A stretch of DNA of 64,000 nucleotides, taken from NCBI RefSeq assembly GCF_009759685.1, contig NZ_CP046654.1, positions 1,054,001 through 1,118,000 of the forward strand, given 5' to 3'. Under the pieces are notes generated by a model. It was given only the letters and a program-made list of their open reading frames with translations. It searched no databases and had not been told where the DNA came from. Made by a program: the position numbers and the translations under genes. Shown here one piece after another: positions 8,828 through 18,799 of the stretch (position 1 is the stretch's first letter; each line of letters starts with the position of its first letter). The stretch comes from Acinetobacter baumannii (lineage in GTDB: Bacteria; Pseudomonadota; Gammaproteobacteria; Pseudomonadales; Moraxellaceae).

Positions 8828-9082
8828 GTTTCTATCAATACCACTGTCCACACGCAGCTTAACAATCCTGCTTTTTTAAGTATATCGCTTATCTTTCAAA
8901 TGGTTAAAACATGGTCATCTTTTTTGTAACTCTAATCGGTTTTACGTAACAGTCTGTTGGCATTATGAGAGCCTTTGGCTATTGAATTGCGCCAATTGCG
9001 TATCTTTCGTTGAAATGCACTTATGGCTTATGACATGGTTAGCTCCACAAATTTGGATAAAAATATAATCGGAGTCCATTTA

Positions 9083-9526
9083 ATGATCCATTCAAAGATT
9101 ATTGGTATTGGCGTAATCACAGGATTGTGTAGTATGGCTGCTTTGGCTGAACCAGCAGTCCAGCCAGGTGATACTTTAGAAAGCTTATCTAAAGTAAAAG
9201 TGACTACAACCGTCAACGGCCAACCAGGTTCTATTAGCGATTTGGTCAATAGCGGACAAGTACAGCAAGTTTCTGCTGCACCAACAAGCGCAGCGCCTAC
9301 CGGTGCTCCTATTCCGGCAGATGTTCCACCAGCACCTCCAGCGGGCGGTGAAATGGCTCCTCCAGCTGCACCAACTGATGCAGTGCCACCTGCACCGAAT
9401 CAAGCGGCTCCAGCGCCACAAGATCCGAACACTCCACCGCCAGCTGCTAACCCGAACCAATCAGCAGACCCAATGGCAAAAGATGGGGCGTTACCAGCAG
9501 ATGCACCTATGCCACAAGCTCAATAA
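9083..9526 (+). CDS. Pro/Ala-rich secreted protein
   Basis: About 147 residues. Signal peptide MIHSKIIGIGVITGLCSMAALAEP with a likely cleavage after ALA, then a short folded-looking segment (PGDTLESLSKVKVTTTVNGQ) and about 90 residues dominated by Pro and Ala that should be disordered, resembling a periplasmic spacer. No family recognised. The ATG at 9083 follows GGAG; an in-frame upstream start would give an implausible leader. A clear terminator follows at 9538. Confidence 0.7.
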   Translation: MIHSKIIGIGVITGLCSMAALAEPAVQPGDTLESLSKVKVTTTVNGQPGSISDLVNSGQVQQVSAAPTSAAPTGAPIPADVPPAPPAGGEMAPPAAPTDAVPPAPNQAAPAPQDPNTPPPAANPNQSADPMAKDGALPADAPMPQAQ

Positions 9527-9536
9527 TCCGAGCCAT

Positions 9537-9568
9537 AAAAAAACCAAGACTTATGTCTTGGTTTTTTT
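9537..9568 (+). terminator. Terminator after secreted protein
   Basis: AAAACCAAGACT, 4-nt loop, GTCTTGGTTTTTTTA hairpin with a T run. It may also serve kup, which converges on it. Confidence 0.85.
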
Positions 9569-9581
9569 ATTACATCAAATT

Positions 9582-11483
<1,902 letters not shown>

Positions 11484-11577
11484 TTAGCGCAATCTTATCA
11501 CCTCTATTATTTTTTTTCTGTAAAGCTCGTCTTAAATCTTGGCAGGACTCGTTTTTTTAGTTACTATCGCACGCCTT

Positions 11578-11667
11578 GGTGAGGTGTCCGAGTGGCTGAA
11601 GGAGCACGCCTGGAAAGTGTGTATACGTTTACGCGTATCGAGGGTTCGAATCCCTCTCTCACCGCCA
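11578..11667 (+). tRNA. tRNA-Ser(GGA)
   Basis: 90-nt class II tRNA. Acceptor GGTGAGG pairs with TCTCACC, discriminator G and encoded CCA (11665-11667). Anticodon stem CACGC/GTGTG encloses CTGGAAA, anticodon GGA at 11612-11614, reading UCC/UCU. The long variable arm GTATACGTTTACGCGTATC and T-arm GGGTTCGAATCCC are present. Confidence 0.97.
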
Positions 11668-11678
11668 GAATTTTAAAA

Positions 11679-11708
11679 GACCTAAATCTTTTTGATTTAG
11701 GTCTTTTT
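11679..11708 (+). terminator. Terminator of tRNA-Ser
   Basis: GACCTAAATC, TTTTT loop, GATTTAGGTC then TTTTT, directly after the tRNA. Confidence 0.85.
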
Positions 11709-11730
11709 ATTTAACTTAAATAAAATCAAC

Positions 11731-12072
11731 TTAATCAACGATAAGTAACTTCGCACCATTCAAGCTATAAGACTGATGTGGCTCCGAGTTATCCCCTACT
11801 TGATAACTCATGCCTGAAGTTAAAGTAAATGTTCTTCCATCTTTCAATCTACTTTCTAACTCACCTTCTAGGCAAAATAAAATATGTCCTTTTTCACACC
11901 AATGGTCTGCCAAGTAGTTTGAAGAGTACTCGACAAGTCTCACTCTAATCTTATTTGTTTCTTCACCAAAAAATTGCGTTTTCCAATAAGCTTTTCCTGT
12001 TTCACCGCTATATTCAGTGACTTCTATTTCTTCCCAATTTGTAATTTGAAATGGAAAAGGTGCGATATTCAT
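11731..12072 (-). CDS. Cupin-fold protein (DHCW-motif-like)
   Basis: 113 residues forming a single small beta barrel. ADHWCEKGHILFCLEGELE followed by GRTFTLTSGMSYQVGDN matches the two cupin motifs, and the DHWC/GH pattern resembles the small group annotated as DHCW-motif cupins. Likely metal-binding pocket residues are the His of DHWC and of KGH. Function unknown. It sits just beyond tRNA-Ser at the start of an accessory stretch. Confidence 0.65.
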   Translation of the reverse strand: MNIAPFPFQITNWEEIEVTEYSGETGKAYWKTQFFGEETNKIRVRLVEYSSNYLADHWCEKGHILFCLEGELESRLKDGRTFTLTSGMSYQVGDNSEPHQSYSLNGAKLLIVD

Positions 12073-12153
12073 AGTTTTTCCAAAGACGTATTATTGTGTT
12101 TTCAACTTATAGACAAAATTGGTTTTTGCAAACGATTTAAAAATAATTATTTA

Positions 12154-12612
12154 TTAGCCCCCACTGCCCAGCTCAGTAACGAGCCAATTAGATTTTGGAT
12201 CTTTTTTTACAACAGTTACAAACACGATATAGGTTCCCGCAGGGTTACCAGCAAGATCTGCATGTACTGTTTTTATCTTTATGGTAAGTGAAATCATTTT
12301 ATAAAATTGTTGATAGTAATCAGGTCTATTTTTTGCCGAGTCGTAACGAACTTTTAGCACTTCTAGAACTTTTGAGTCTTTATAAATTTGGGGTATTTCA
12401 GCATTTCGAATATTTAAGTTCTCGCCTGACCAAACATATTTGTATGCTGTAGCTGAGTCTCCATTAGAAAGTGAATTAAAAAAGGAAATAGCAACTCGAC
12501 TTGCCTGTTCTTTTTCAACGTTAGTCTTTTTCTCGTATGCCTCAAGGACTGCAAATAAAATTAATCCAGCAAGAAGAAATCCGATAGTTATAAAGATTCT
12601 AGGCTTTAGCAT
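12154..12612 (-). CDS. Small membrane-anchored protein coupled to the endonuclease gene
   Basis: 152 residues: one N-terminal transmembrane helix (IFITIGFLLAGLILFAVL, about 5-22), then a soluble domain beginning EQASRVAISFFNSLSNGDSATAYKYV, a pattern like NTF2-like DUF4019/DUF4829 domains that face the periplasm. No firm family. Its start overlaps the stop of the AbaSI-like endonuclease gene by 7 bp on the same strand, implying translational coupling. That context suggests, without proving, a role tied to the endonuclease. Confidence 0.5.
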   Translation of the reverse strand: MLKPRIFITIGFLLAGLILFAVLEAYEKKTNVEKEQASRVAISFFNSLSNGDSATAYKYVWSGENLNIRNAEIPQIYKDSKVLEVLKVRYDSAKNRPDYYQQFYKMISLTIKIKTVHADLAGNPAGTYIVFVTVVKKDPKSNWLVTELGSGG

Positions 12613-13562
12613 TTGGTTTCCTTGGGAGAATACGTTTGGACTTCACATTTCACCCGTTTCCATACCGCTCCATCTTTTAAATCCGCTTTTTGAAATTCAT
12701 ATAAGCCCATAAAACGGTACATAGCCCGACTACTCAAATTATCTTTAACTCTTGCAAAGACAATTCTTTTCTGTGGGCCATTTTTCCACTCTTCTAATTT
12801 TTTAAGTGTAATAGTTTCATCTGTCGACTTTTCAGTAATTGTTAAGCCATCAGGCGATATAGTATTTATCCAATCCTTATTTTCATAAAGTCTAGGAAAC
12901 CAGATTAAGGTATCTTTTTCATATGGATGAAGTGCTCCACCTCTCTGATAATTTTTATAGTTATAACCAAAGCAATTACAGACATCTTTTGTTGTTTTTA
13001 ATACTACATTGTCAGCTAGGCTGATGCGTCCTAAATCAATATAAGTTTGAGGGTTATATTCTGTTTCTATATTCCATTCTTTAAAAGTAGAAGCCTCTAT
13101 TAGCTTATTCTTTGCAGTCTTAATTTCTTCTATAATTTTATCAATTTGTTGATGGATGCTCTCTAAATTTTGAGGTTGACCTTCCTGATTTTTAAAAACA
13201 TTTACCCTAAAAATTTTATGTCCAGTAATACTAATAATATCTTCTTCTCTCATAGCGTCACTTTCTGTTTGAGAGATACTATAAAGAGGCTCATCTATTT
13301 GGTTGAGTGAATACTCCATTTTACTATTTCTTAAAAAGTGATGCCCTTCATCAACTTCAATATGAATACCAAGTTGAGGAAAATATAAATCAGTTAAAGC
13401 AATTTTCTTATTTGATAATCTAACAAACTGTTGAGTGACAAATTTTAAAGTAAAGTCGTTAAGTAAATGAATAATTCGACTAACTACATATGCTTCATAA
13501 CGTTTATTTTTAGTCCGACCTAATTGTCGAATGACATAATCTGTTAAATCTGAACTGAACAT
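12606..13562 (-). CDS. PvuRts1I/AbaSI-type modification-dependent (5-ghmC) restriction endonuclease
   Basis: 318 residues, the length of the PvuRts1I/AbaSI family. The N-terminal half carries the Vsr-like nuclease features FVTQQFVRLS, LTDLYFPQLGIHIEVDEGHH (Asp and Glu of the active site) and ITGHKIFRVNV; the C-terminal half has the SRA-like modified-base reader pattern with CNCFGYNYKNYQRGGALHP and IVFARVKDN. Several of these blocks match AbaSI as I remember it. Characterised members cut DNA with glucosylated or plain 5-hydroxymethylcytosine and so restrict T-even-like phages. No methylase is needed or present. Base composition is AT-rich. Overlaps the downstream small membrane gene by 7 bp. 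Confidence 0.85.
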   Translation of the reverse strand: MFSSDLTDYVIRQLGRTKNKRYEAYVVSRIIHLLNDFTLKFVTQQFVRLSNKKIALTDLYFPQLGIHIEVDEGHHFLRNSKMEYSLNQIDEPLYSISQTESDAMREEDIISITGHKIFRVNVFKNQEGQPQNLESIHQQIDKIIEEIKTAKNKLIEASTFKEWNIETEYNPQTYIDLGRISLADNVVLKTTKDVCNCFGYNYKNYQRGGALHPYEKDTLIWFPRLYENKDWINTISPDGLTITEKSTDETITLKKLEEWKNGPQKRIVFARVKDNLSSRAMYRFMGLYEFQKADLKDGAVWKRVKCEVQTYSPKETKC

Positions 13563-13735
13563 AACTGAATTTTTAGTAATCTATAAGTAAAGCTGTAATT
13601 TTACTCCTCTAAATTTCCATTGTCGCTTAATTGAAAAAATAATAATTATTTAAATCATAAAGATATCTTACACTGAAACTATTTATTTGTAAGGAAAGAC
13701 CCAAACCCTCATGTTTAGGCCTGTTCCTTTAAAAC

Positions 13736-14293
13736 TTATTCAGACAATGCTAATAACTTCTGAACATACTGAACGGCACTGTTATCTATTTCTTGGTGAG
13801 TTGGAATAGCATCATCTGGTGAAGGGTTTGTGTCTAAACCATAAAATGCGTAAAGCGGTTGATAGACCGCCCCAACATATAAAGCGGTGAGTTCAAAAGA
13901 ACTAAAAATCTGCTCTAACGAAAGCTTATATTCACCTTGCTCTGAATAAACTTTTTCTTGAGCACCTGCAGACACCGCCAACATAAATTTTTTATTTTTA
14001 AGCTTGTCACCTGTTGAACCATAAGCCCAACCATACGCCAAAACTTCATCAAGCCATTGTTTCAAAAGTGGCGGACAGTTAAACCAATACACTGGAAACT
14101 GAAAGACTAAATTTTCGTGTTCTTCTACAAGCGCTTGTTCTTTGGCAACATCAATTACGCCATCTGGGTAGGCTTGATAAATCTGGTGAACTGTAAATTG
14201 GTCGGGATATTTTTCTAACTCCTCTACCCATCTTTTATTAATTACAGACTGGTCTATGTGAGGATGTGCAACGATCACTAATGTCTTTTTCAT
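13736..14293 (-). CDS. NAD(P)H-dependent oxidoreductase, flavodoxin-like fold
   Basis: 185 residues of the KefF/MdaB/YwrO-type quinone oxidoreductases, FMN or FAD binding, cytoplasmic. N-terminus KKTLVIVAHPHIDQSVINKRW is the flavin phosphate-binding loop; VFQFPVYWFNCPPLLKQWLDEV is the family signature, followed by GWAYGSTGDKLKNKKFMLAVSAG. Transcribed divergently from an HxlR regulator 116 bp away, the standard arrangement for electrophile or quinone response genes. Confidence 0.88.
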   Translation of the reverse strand: MKKTLVIVAHPHIDQSVINKRWVEELEKYPDQFTVHQIYQAYPDGVIDVAKEQALVEEHENLVFQFPVYWFNCPPLLKQWLDEVLAYGWAYGSTGDKLKNKKFMLAVSAGAQEKVYSEQGEYKLSLEQIFSSFELTALYVGAVYQPLYAFYGLDTNPSPDDAIPTHQEIDNSAVQYVQKLLALSE

Positions 14294-14378
14294 TATAAAA
14301 ACACTCTTATCGAAAAGTAGATAAATCGATTATAGAAGTGTGCTTTCCTAAATATAAGTACGGTAATTTTTGTTATAT

Positions 14379-14396
14379 ACTATACCAAAAGATAGT
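14379..14396. promoter_or_regulatory. Candidate HxlR operator
   Basis: Inverted repeat ACTAT, 8 nt, ATAGT ending 13 bp before the HxlR ATG in the divergent intergenic region, where an autoregulatory HxlR dimer would bind. Confidence 0.35.
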
Positions 14397-14409
14397 GTAG
14401 ATTTTAAAA

Positions 14410-14745
14410 ATGACTGACTGCCTTCCATCAAATACGCCATTAGAAGAAACAGGTTTTGGCTACACTCTTTCTTTAATTAATGGCAAATATAAGATGATCA
14501 TCATGTATTGGCTGTATGGAAAAACCGTTATGCGTTTTAATGAGTTGCAGCGCTGTATTGGCAATATTTCATTTAGAACGCTGAGCAATACACTTAAAGA
14601 GTTAGAAAGAGACGAACTGATTATTCGTAAGGAATATCCTCAAATTCCACCAAAGGTTGAGTACCGTCTTTCTGAAAGAGGACAGTCTTTAATTCCTTTG
14701 CTAGATATGATGTGCCAATGGGGTGAGCAAAATAAGCCGTCTTAG
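14410..14745 (+). CDS. HxlR family transcriptional regulator
   Basis: 111 residues, winged HTH of HxlR type. Family features: a cysteine near the N-terminus (MTDCLP) as redox-sensing candidate, GKYKMIIMYWLYG, RFNELQRCIGNISFRTLSNTLKELERDELIIR (recognition helix) and VEYRLSERGQSLIPLLDMMCQWG. Likely senses electrophiles or quinones and controls the divergent oxidoreductase and itself. Confidence 0.9.
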   Translation: MTDCLPSNTPLEETGFGYTLSLINGKYKMIIMYWLYGKTVMRFNELQRCIGNISFRTLSNTLKELERDELIIRKEYPQIPPKVEYRLSERGQSLIPLLDMMCQWGEQNKPS

Positions 14746-14772
14746 TTTTATAGACTTGAAGTGATACTCAAT

Positions 14773-14991
14773 ATGAGAAATGAATTAAGAGAAATTTTTG
14801 TTAAGGGATGCGACGATAAAATTGAAAAGAAGGGAGACAATGTTGGTCTGTCTTTTTATGCTTTTTTTAAAAATAAGAATGATAACCCTGAGCTACTTAT
14901 GGAAGCAGCCCATTGGTGGATTATGGAGCATAAGCTAGATCACTTCGAGAAGGCAGTTAAGATTAAAGAATTGGTTTTGATGGAAAGCTAA
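14773..14991 (+). CDS. Small conserved protein, DUF6500-like
   Basis: 72 residues from the ATG at 14773. The sequence GDNVGLSFYAFFKNKNDNPELLMEAAHWW resembles the small family I recall as DUF6500; the name is uncertain. Soluble, mostly helical, function unknown. Follows the HxlR gene by 27 bp on the same strand. Confidence 0.5.
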   Translation: MRNELREIFVKGCDDKIEKKGDNVGLSFYAFFKNKNDNPELLMEAAHWWIMEHKLDHFEKAVKIKELVLMES

Positions 14992-15374
14992 AAGATAGAG
15001 TTATTTGAACAGAGCTTTTCATAGTTTTTTGAGAGAAAATACTATTAAGCAAACTCAAATATATAAAATTTATTAGGAAGTTATGAACTGAAAATTCGAA
15101 TTTACCTGCAAACACTTTATCTATACTAAAGGGTCGTTATGGAGCAAATGATTGTTATAAAAAAATTCTAAATAAAACATATATTTAAATTATTTTAAAT
15201 ATTAATTGATAATTGAAGGCTTATGATAGTATAGAAAAATTATCTACTAATTCTAAACAAACTATAAAAAAAGTATAAAAAAATAAAGACGGTAGAAAAA
15301 TTCATTTGATATATCTTATGATATAAAGAATAATAACTTTATGGATAAATTATCCAAAATAATAAGGTTTCAGC
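14992..15374. other. AT-rich gene-free stretch before the RloA/RloB pair
   Basis: 383 bp of about 75% A+T, with no ORF of useful length and no clear hairpin. The right part must hold the promoter of the defence pair; nothing else could be supported. Confidence 0.5.
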
Positions 15375-16613
15375 ATGATTATTGACTTCTCTATTGAAAA
15401 TTTTCTATCTTTCAAAGAGCAACAAACTTTAAGTTTCGTTGCAGAGCCTCCGTATGATATTCATCCAGAGCATTTGTTAGATACGCCAGAGAAAGATCTA
15501 AAACTACTAAAAACTATTGTTATCTATGGAGCGAATGCTTCTGGTAAGTCAAACTTTCTATCTGCTATTCATTTCCTCAAACAGTTAATTCTTAATTCAG
15601 CTGAAAATAAGCCTGATGAAAAATTCGATCTCATTCCTTTCCTTTTAGATAAAGAATTAAAGAATTCTGCTACTAGTTTTGATATTAACTTCTTTTGCAA
15701 TGAGATTAGATATAATTATAGTTTAGTACTAGATAAATCTCAAGTATTCCATGAACATCTTAATTACTACCCAAAAAAATATAAAAAAAATATTTTCAGC
15801 AGAGATTTAAATAATTTAGGTGAGTATGAATATAGTATTGGAACAGATCTAAAACCTAAAAGAATTTATGAAGATACAGCATTAAAAACTTTACCTAATG
15901 TCCTTTTTCTTTCTAAGATGGTTCAGGAAAATAGTCAATTTTTAAAACCTATTTATGACTGGTTTTCAAACACCCTCTCTGAACAATTTTCTTTAGAAGA
16001 CACAGCTAAAAGTATTCATTCAGATGAGAACTTTAAAAAAAGGTTTCTTAAATTCTTAGAGAATCAGGATATTGATATTGTTGATATTAATGTCGACAAA
16101 GGATCCCTCGCTGAACAAATTATCAAAAATAATAATTTTACGCCTGAAGTTCAGGAAAAAATCTTAGAAGATTTAAAAAATCGTTATTATTATGATATTA
16201 AAACTTATCATAGAAACTCCGATAATGAGCTAGAACCTTTTGATTTAGAATTAGAATCCCAAGGTACTCGTAAACTTTTCGCGCTTTCCTCTTTGCTACT
16301 AAATAATTATAAAAAATTTGAGAAAACATTTTATGTTGATGAACTAAGTTCAGCTTTACATCCGCTTTTAGTAAAGAATTTTTTAAAGGAATTTAATCAT
16401 ACTACATTTAATCAATTAATTTGTGTAACACATGATACACATCTTATTAATCAAGAATGCTTAAGAAAAGATCAAATTTATTTTGTTGAAAAAGATAAAT
16501 CACAAGTTTCTTCTTTATATTCTCTGCTAGAATTCAATCCAAGAAATGATAGAGAAAACTGGGAGTTAAGATACTTATCAGGAAGATATGGGGCCACTCC
16601 TTTCTTCGGATAA
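15375..16613 (+). CDS. AAA ATPase, RloA / AbiLi-like defence component
   Basis: 412 residues, ABC-type ATPase of the AAA_15 group. N-terminus MIIDFSIENFLSFKEQQTLSF and Walker A YGANASGKSNF (about 54-64); near the C-terminus SQGTRKLFALSSLL (signature-like), FYVDELSSALHPLL (Walker B with the D-E) and ICVTHDTHLI (switch histidine). No nuclease motif is seen in it. It precedes an RloB-family gene by 14 bp, the RloA-RloB pair also known as AbiL in lactococci, which aborts phage infection. Composition is strongly AT-rich, consistent with horizontal acquisition. Confidence 0.85.
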   Translation: MIIDFSIENFLSFKEQQTLSFVAEPPYDIHPEHLLDTPEKDLKLLKTIVIYGANASGKSNFLSAIHFLKQLILNSAENKPDEKFDLIPFLLDKELKNSATSFDINFFCNEIRYNYSLVLDKSQVFHEHLNYYPKKYKKNIFSRDLNNLGEYEYSIGTDLKPKRIYEDTALKTLPNVLFLSKMVQENSQFLKPIYDWFSNTLSEQFSLEDTAKSIHSDENFKKRFLKFLENQDIDIVDINVDKGSLAEQIIKNNNFTPEVQEKILEDLKNRYYYDIKTYHRNSDNELEPFDLELESQGTRKLFALSSLLLNNYKKFEKTFYVDELSSALHPLLVKNFLKEFNHTTFNQLICVTHDTHLINQECLRKDQIYFVEKDKSQVSSLYSLLEFNPRNDRENWELRYLSGRYGATPFFG

Positions 16614-16627
16614 GTTGAGAATTTAGT

Positions 16628-17368
16628 ATGGGCAGTGATGATATAGCTAAGAAAAGAATAGCTGCGAATCGAGAAAGACGTAATCTTCAGAAAACAAACC
16701 GAAAAATACGTAATGTTGGTAATCGTACTCTAATTCCTAATATTCTGATTTTAACGGAGGGATACTCAGAAGATATATATTTTAAAGAACTAATTCGTAT
16801 TCTTAGTTTAAATACTGTTAAATCGAGGAAAAGTATTAGTACTGATTGCAATGGAATATTAGGTGAAGCAGAAAGTGAAGCTTTAAAAAGCAATGAAACT
16901 GATAATGAGTTAAATTATATTTTTTGTATTTTTGATTTAGATACAGTAAAAAATCGTACTCATTTAGATTATCTAGCAAGAATGAATTCTAATTTCACAA
17001 GAATTATTCCTATTTATTCTTTTCCATGTATAGAAATCTGGTTTCTTTTACATTTTGAATGCACTACTCGTCCATTTAATTCGCAAGGAAAAAAATCTAT
17101 TGGTGAAGTAATTAAAGATTATTTTCAAAGTACTTATGCACCAGATTATACAGAAACTAATAAAAATGTCATTGAAAGTTTGGTTCCTGACTATGAACGG
17201 GCTATATACAACTCAATTCGACTGTGCAATCAACAATCTAAAGTAAACTCAATTAATCCAATTACCAATATGCATGCTTTAATAACTTTGCTAAAAAATA
17301 TTTCTGAAAGATCTCAGAATTATGTATATGAAGATGTCTATCAATCTTTCATTCAAGAAAATATTTAA
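16628..17368 (+). CDS. RloB family protein / AbiLii-like
   Basis: 246 residues. Begins with a basic RloB signature (RNLQKTNRKIRNVGNRTLIPNILI), then LILTEGYSEDIYFKEL with the Toprim-like conserved Glu, FCIFDLDTVKN with the Asp-x-Asp, and FPCIEIWFLLHFE. This is a Toprim-like nuclease fold that in AbiL-type pairs is expected to be the effector controlled by the ATPase partner. Same strand, 14 bp after the RloA-like gene, so a two-gene operon. Confidence 0.85.
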   Translation: MGSDDIAKKRIAANRERRNLQKTNRKIRNVGNRTLIPNILILTEGYSEDIYFKELIRILSLNTVKSRKSISTDCNGILGEAESEALKSNETDNELNYIFCIFDLDTVKNRTHLDYLARMNSNFTRIIPIYSFPCIEIWFLLHFECTTRPFNSQGKKSIGEVIKDYFQSTYAPDYTETNKNVIESLVPDYERAIYNSIRLCNQQSKVNSINPITNMHALITLLKNISERSQNYVYEDVYQSFIQENI

Positions 17369-17485
17369 TATATGGAAATAAATTAAAATTTACCCCAGAA
17401 TAGACTTTTTAAATATTTTATATTTTTATTATATTAAAAGGCTTTTAAAGGCTCAAACCTTATTGGTTTAAGCCTCCCTCCCCCA

Positions 17486-18037
17486 TCAAACCCGACTTAG
17501 AAAATAATCAATTAAATATTCCCTTTCATCAGTTTGATTTGAGCCTAAAAGCTGCACCATCGCCCCATCGACCACAAACAAGAACATATGCGCATCTTCA
17601 ACTGTAGCGGCAGGTTTTACAGTTAAAAGTAGTTTATGAATTTCCTGAATAAGCCAGTTTCGATAATCAATAACCACTTTATAAGCCGACGGATAATGCT
17701 TTTCTATTTCAAAAATTGCTTTAAAAGGTAAACGATAAAGCCCATCTGAGTCAGCATGTAAAAAGAAAATTCTCTTGAGTTTATCGAACACCATCAGTTC
17801 ACGGTACGAATAGATCGTGGAAAATACCTCTTCTTTTAAAGCGTCTGTTTGAAAAGTTAAGCTCATCTGGATGAGTCTTTCTTTTGAATGGAAGTAGTTG
17901 TAAAAGGTGGCTTTGGGAATTTGGGAGTCGGCAATAATTCGGTCTACCCCTACCTTATGAAACCCGTATTGGTTAAATAAATTTTTTGCCGTGTGGAGCA
18001 CTCGCAATGCTCTAAATGAAGCTTCTAAATTTTTCAT
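17486..18037 (-). CDS. TetR family transcriptional regulator
   Basis: 183 residues. N-terminal HTH: AKNLFNQYGFHKVGVDRIIADSQIPKATFYNYFHSKERLI is the typical TetR domain. The C-terminal ligand domain is not specific. Target gene not evident: the AT-rich defence pair lies downstream on the other strand and the C4-like RNA cassette lies upstream on the same strand. Composition is closer to core genes than to the neighbouring defence pair. Confidence 0.85.
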   Translation of the reverse strand: MKNLEASFRALRVLHTAKNLFNQYGFHKVGVDRIIADSQIPKATFYNYFHSKERLIQMSLTFQTDALKEEVFSTIYSYRELMVFDKLKRIFFLHADSDGLYRLPFKAIFEIEKHYPSAYKVVIDYRNWLIQEIHKLLLTVKPAATVEDAHMFLFVVDGAMVQLLGSNQTDEREYLIDYFLSRV

Positions 18038-18210
18038 GTATATCGCTTAAAATAATTTTTTGTTGTAAATAAAAGAGATAGAAATGCCGTCGCTCTTAAA
18101 TTGAGCGCTAAAAACAGGCACGCAAAAGCCGCACAAAAATGGTGTGCTCGCCTATCTCGGGTTTTATTGTTGCTATGATTTTTTAGTCGTAATGACCTAT
18201 GGCTTAAAAC

Positions 18211-18303
18211 CTAGAGTCGGTTAAACCGTTTTAAAGACCAGTTGGGTATAGAGTCAAAGATTTTGGCGAAGGTTGCCAATGAGAGAGATGAAATAGTACG
18301 CAT
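18211..18303 (-). CDS. 30-residue peptide ORF controlled by C4-like RNA
   Basis: ATG at 18303 with AAGGAG (18313-18318 on the complement) at nine bases, giving a 30-residue basic peptide that begins MRTISSLSLATFAKIF and ends FNRL. The ribosome binding site and start lie in the leader region that can pair with the C4-like RNA encoded just upstream on the same transcript. In phages P1/P7 the C4 RNA blocks translation of the antirepressor operon; here only this short ORF follows. Real translation is inferred from the strong ribosome binding site. Confidence 0.5.
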   Translation of the reverse strand: MRTISSLSLATFAKIFDSIPNWSLKRFNRL

Positions 18304-18377
18304 AATGGCGAACTCCTTGTGTATTAAAGAAGAACTACCACGATTACTGCTAAATAATGGTGGCAGAACGAAGGGGG

Positions 18378-18534
18378 TTAGCAGACTGGTACACAAGGAC
18401 CCAGCACGCGCAAGCGCGTCCCCCTCCGTCCTACCATAGAAAAAAGGGGGACGTAAGGATCCAGTACTGAAAAGCAAGCTTTTAGTACTCTTGTGTAAAA
18501 GGGTCTGCTAAAACCCACTGGCAATGTGACCAGC
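18378..18534 (-). ncRNA. C4-like antisense RNA
   Basis: Minus-strand transcript with a sigma70 promoter at 18541-18569. It contains a hairpin with CTGG/CCAG, an AGTACT hairpin with AAAAGC/GCTTTT, a CGTCCCCC/GGGGGACG stem and a CGCGC/GCGCG hairpin. Arms AGCAGAC and ACACAAG (complement of 18503-18509 and 18490-18496) can pair with CTTGTGT and GTCTGCT (complement of 18391-18397 and 18380-18386). The same second arm also matches TTAGCAG and TACACAAGG in the leader of the 30-aa ORF (18347-18353 and 18315-18323). This two-site a/b, a'/b' logic is that of C4 antisense RNA; C4-like small RNAs have been reported in A. baumannii, as I recall. Confidence 0.6.
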
Positions 18535-18540
18535 AGGCAA

Positions 18541-18569
18541 AGGATAATCCGCGTGTTTTGGAGTGTCAA
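18541..18569 (-). promoter_or_regulatory. Sigma70 promoter of the C4-like cassette
   Basis: On the minus strand TTGACA (18564-18569), 17-bp spacer, TATCCT (18541-18546). Start of transcription expected near 18534. Confidence 0.65.
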
Positions 18570-18799
18570 TGTGATATTGGCTATTCATTTATAAAGATTA
18601 TTTTTATTTTTCATTAGCCTAGTGATTTAAGAATATATTTTCTTAAAGTTTAGTTTTTCTGGTCACTTCATTGTTAATTTATCGTTCATTTTCAAACCGC
18701 TTAAATGAACAGATTGATCGCGCTATAAATAAAAGCTACAGTAAATAAAGTTTGAATTTTATAACTTTAAATAAATTGATAATGCATGCAGGCAAAAAC

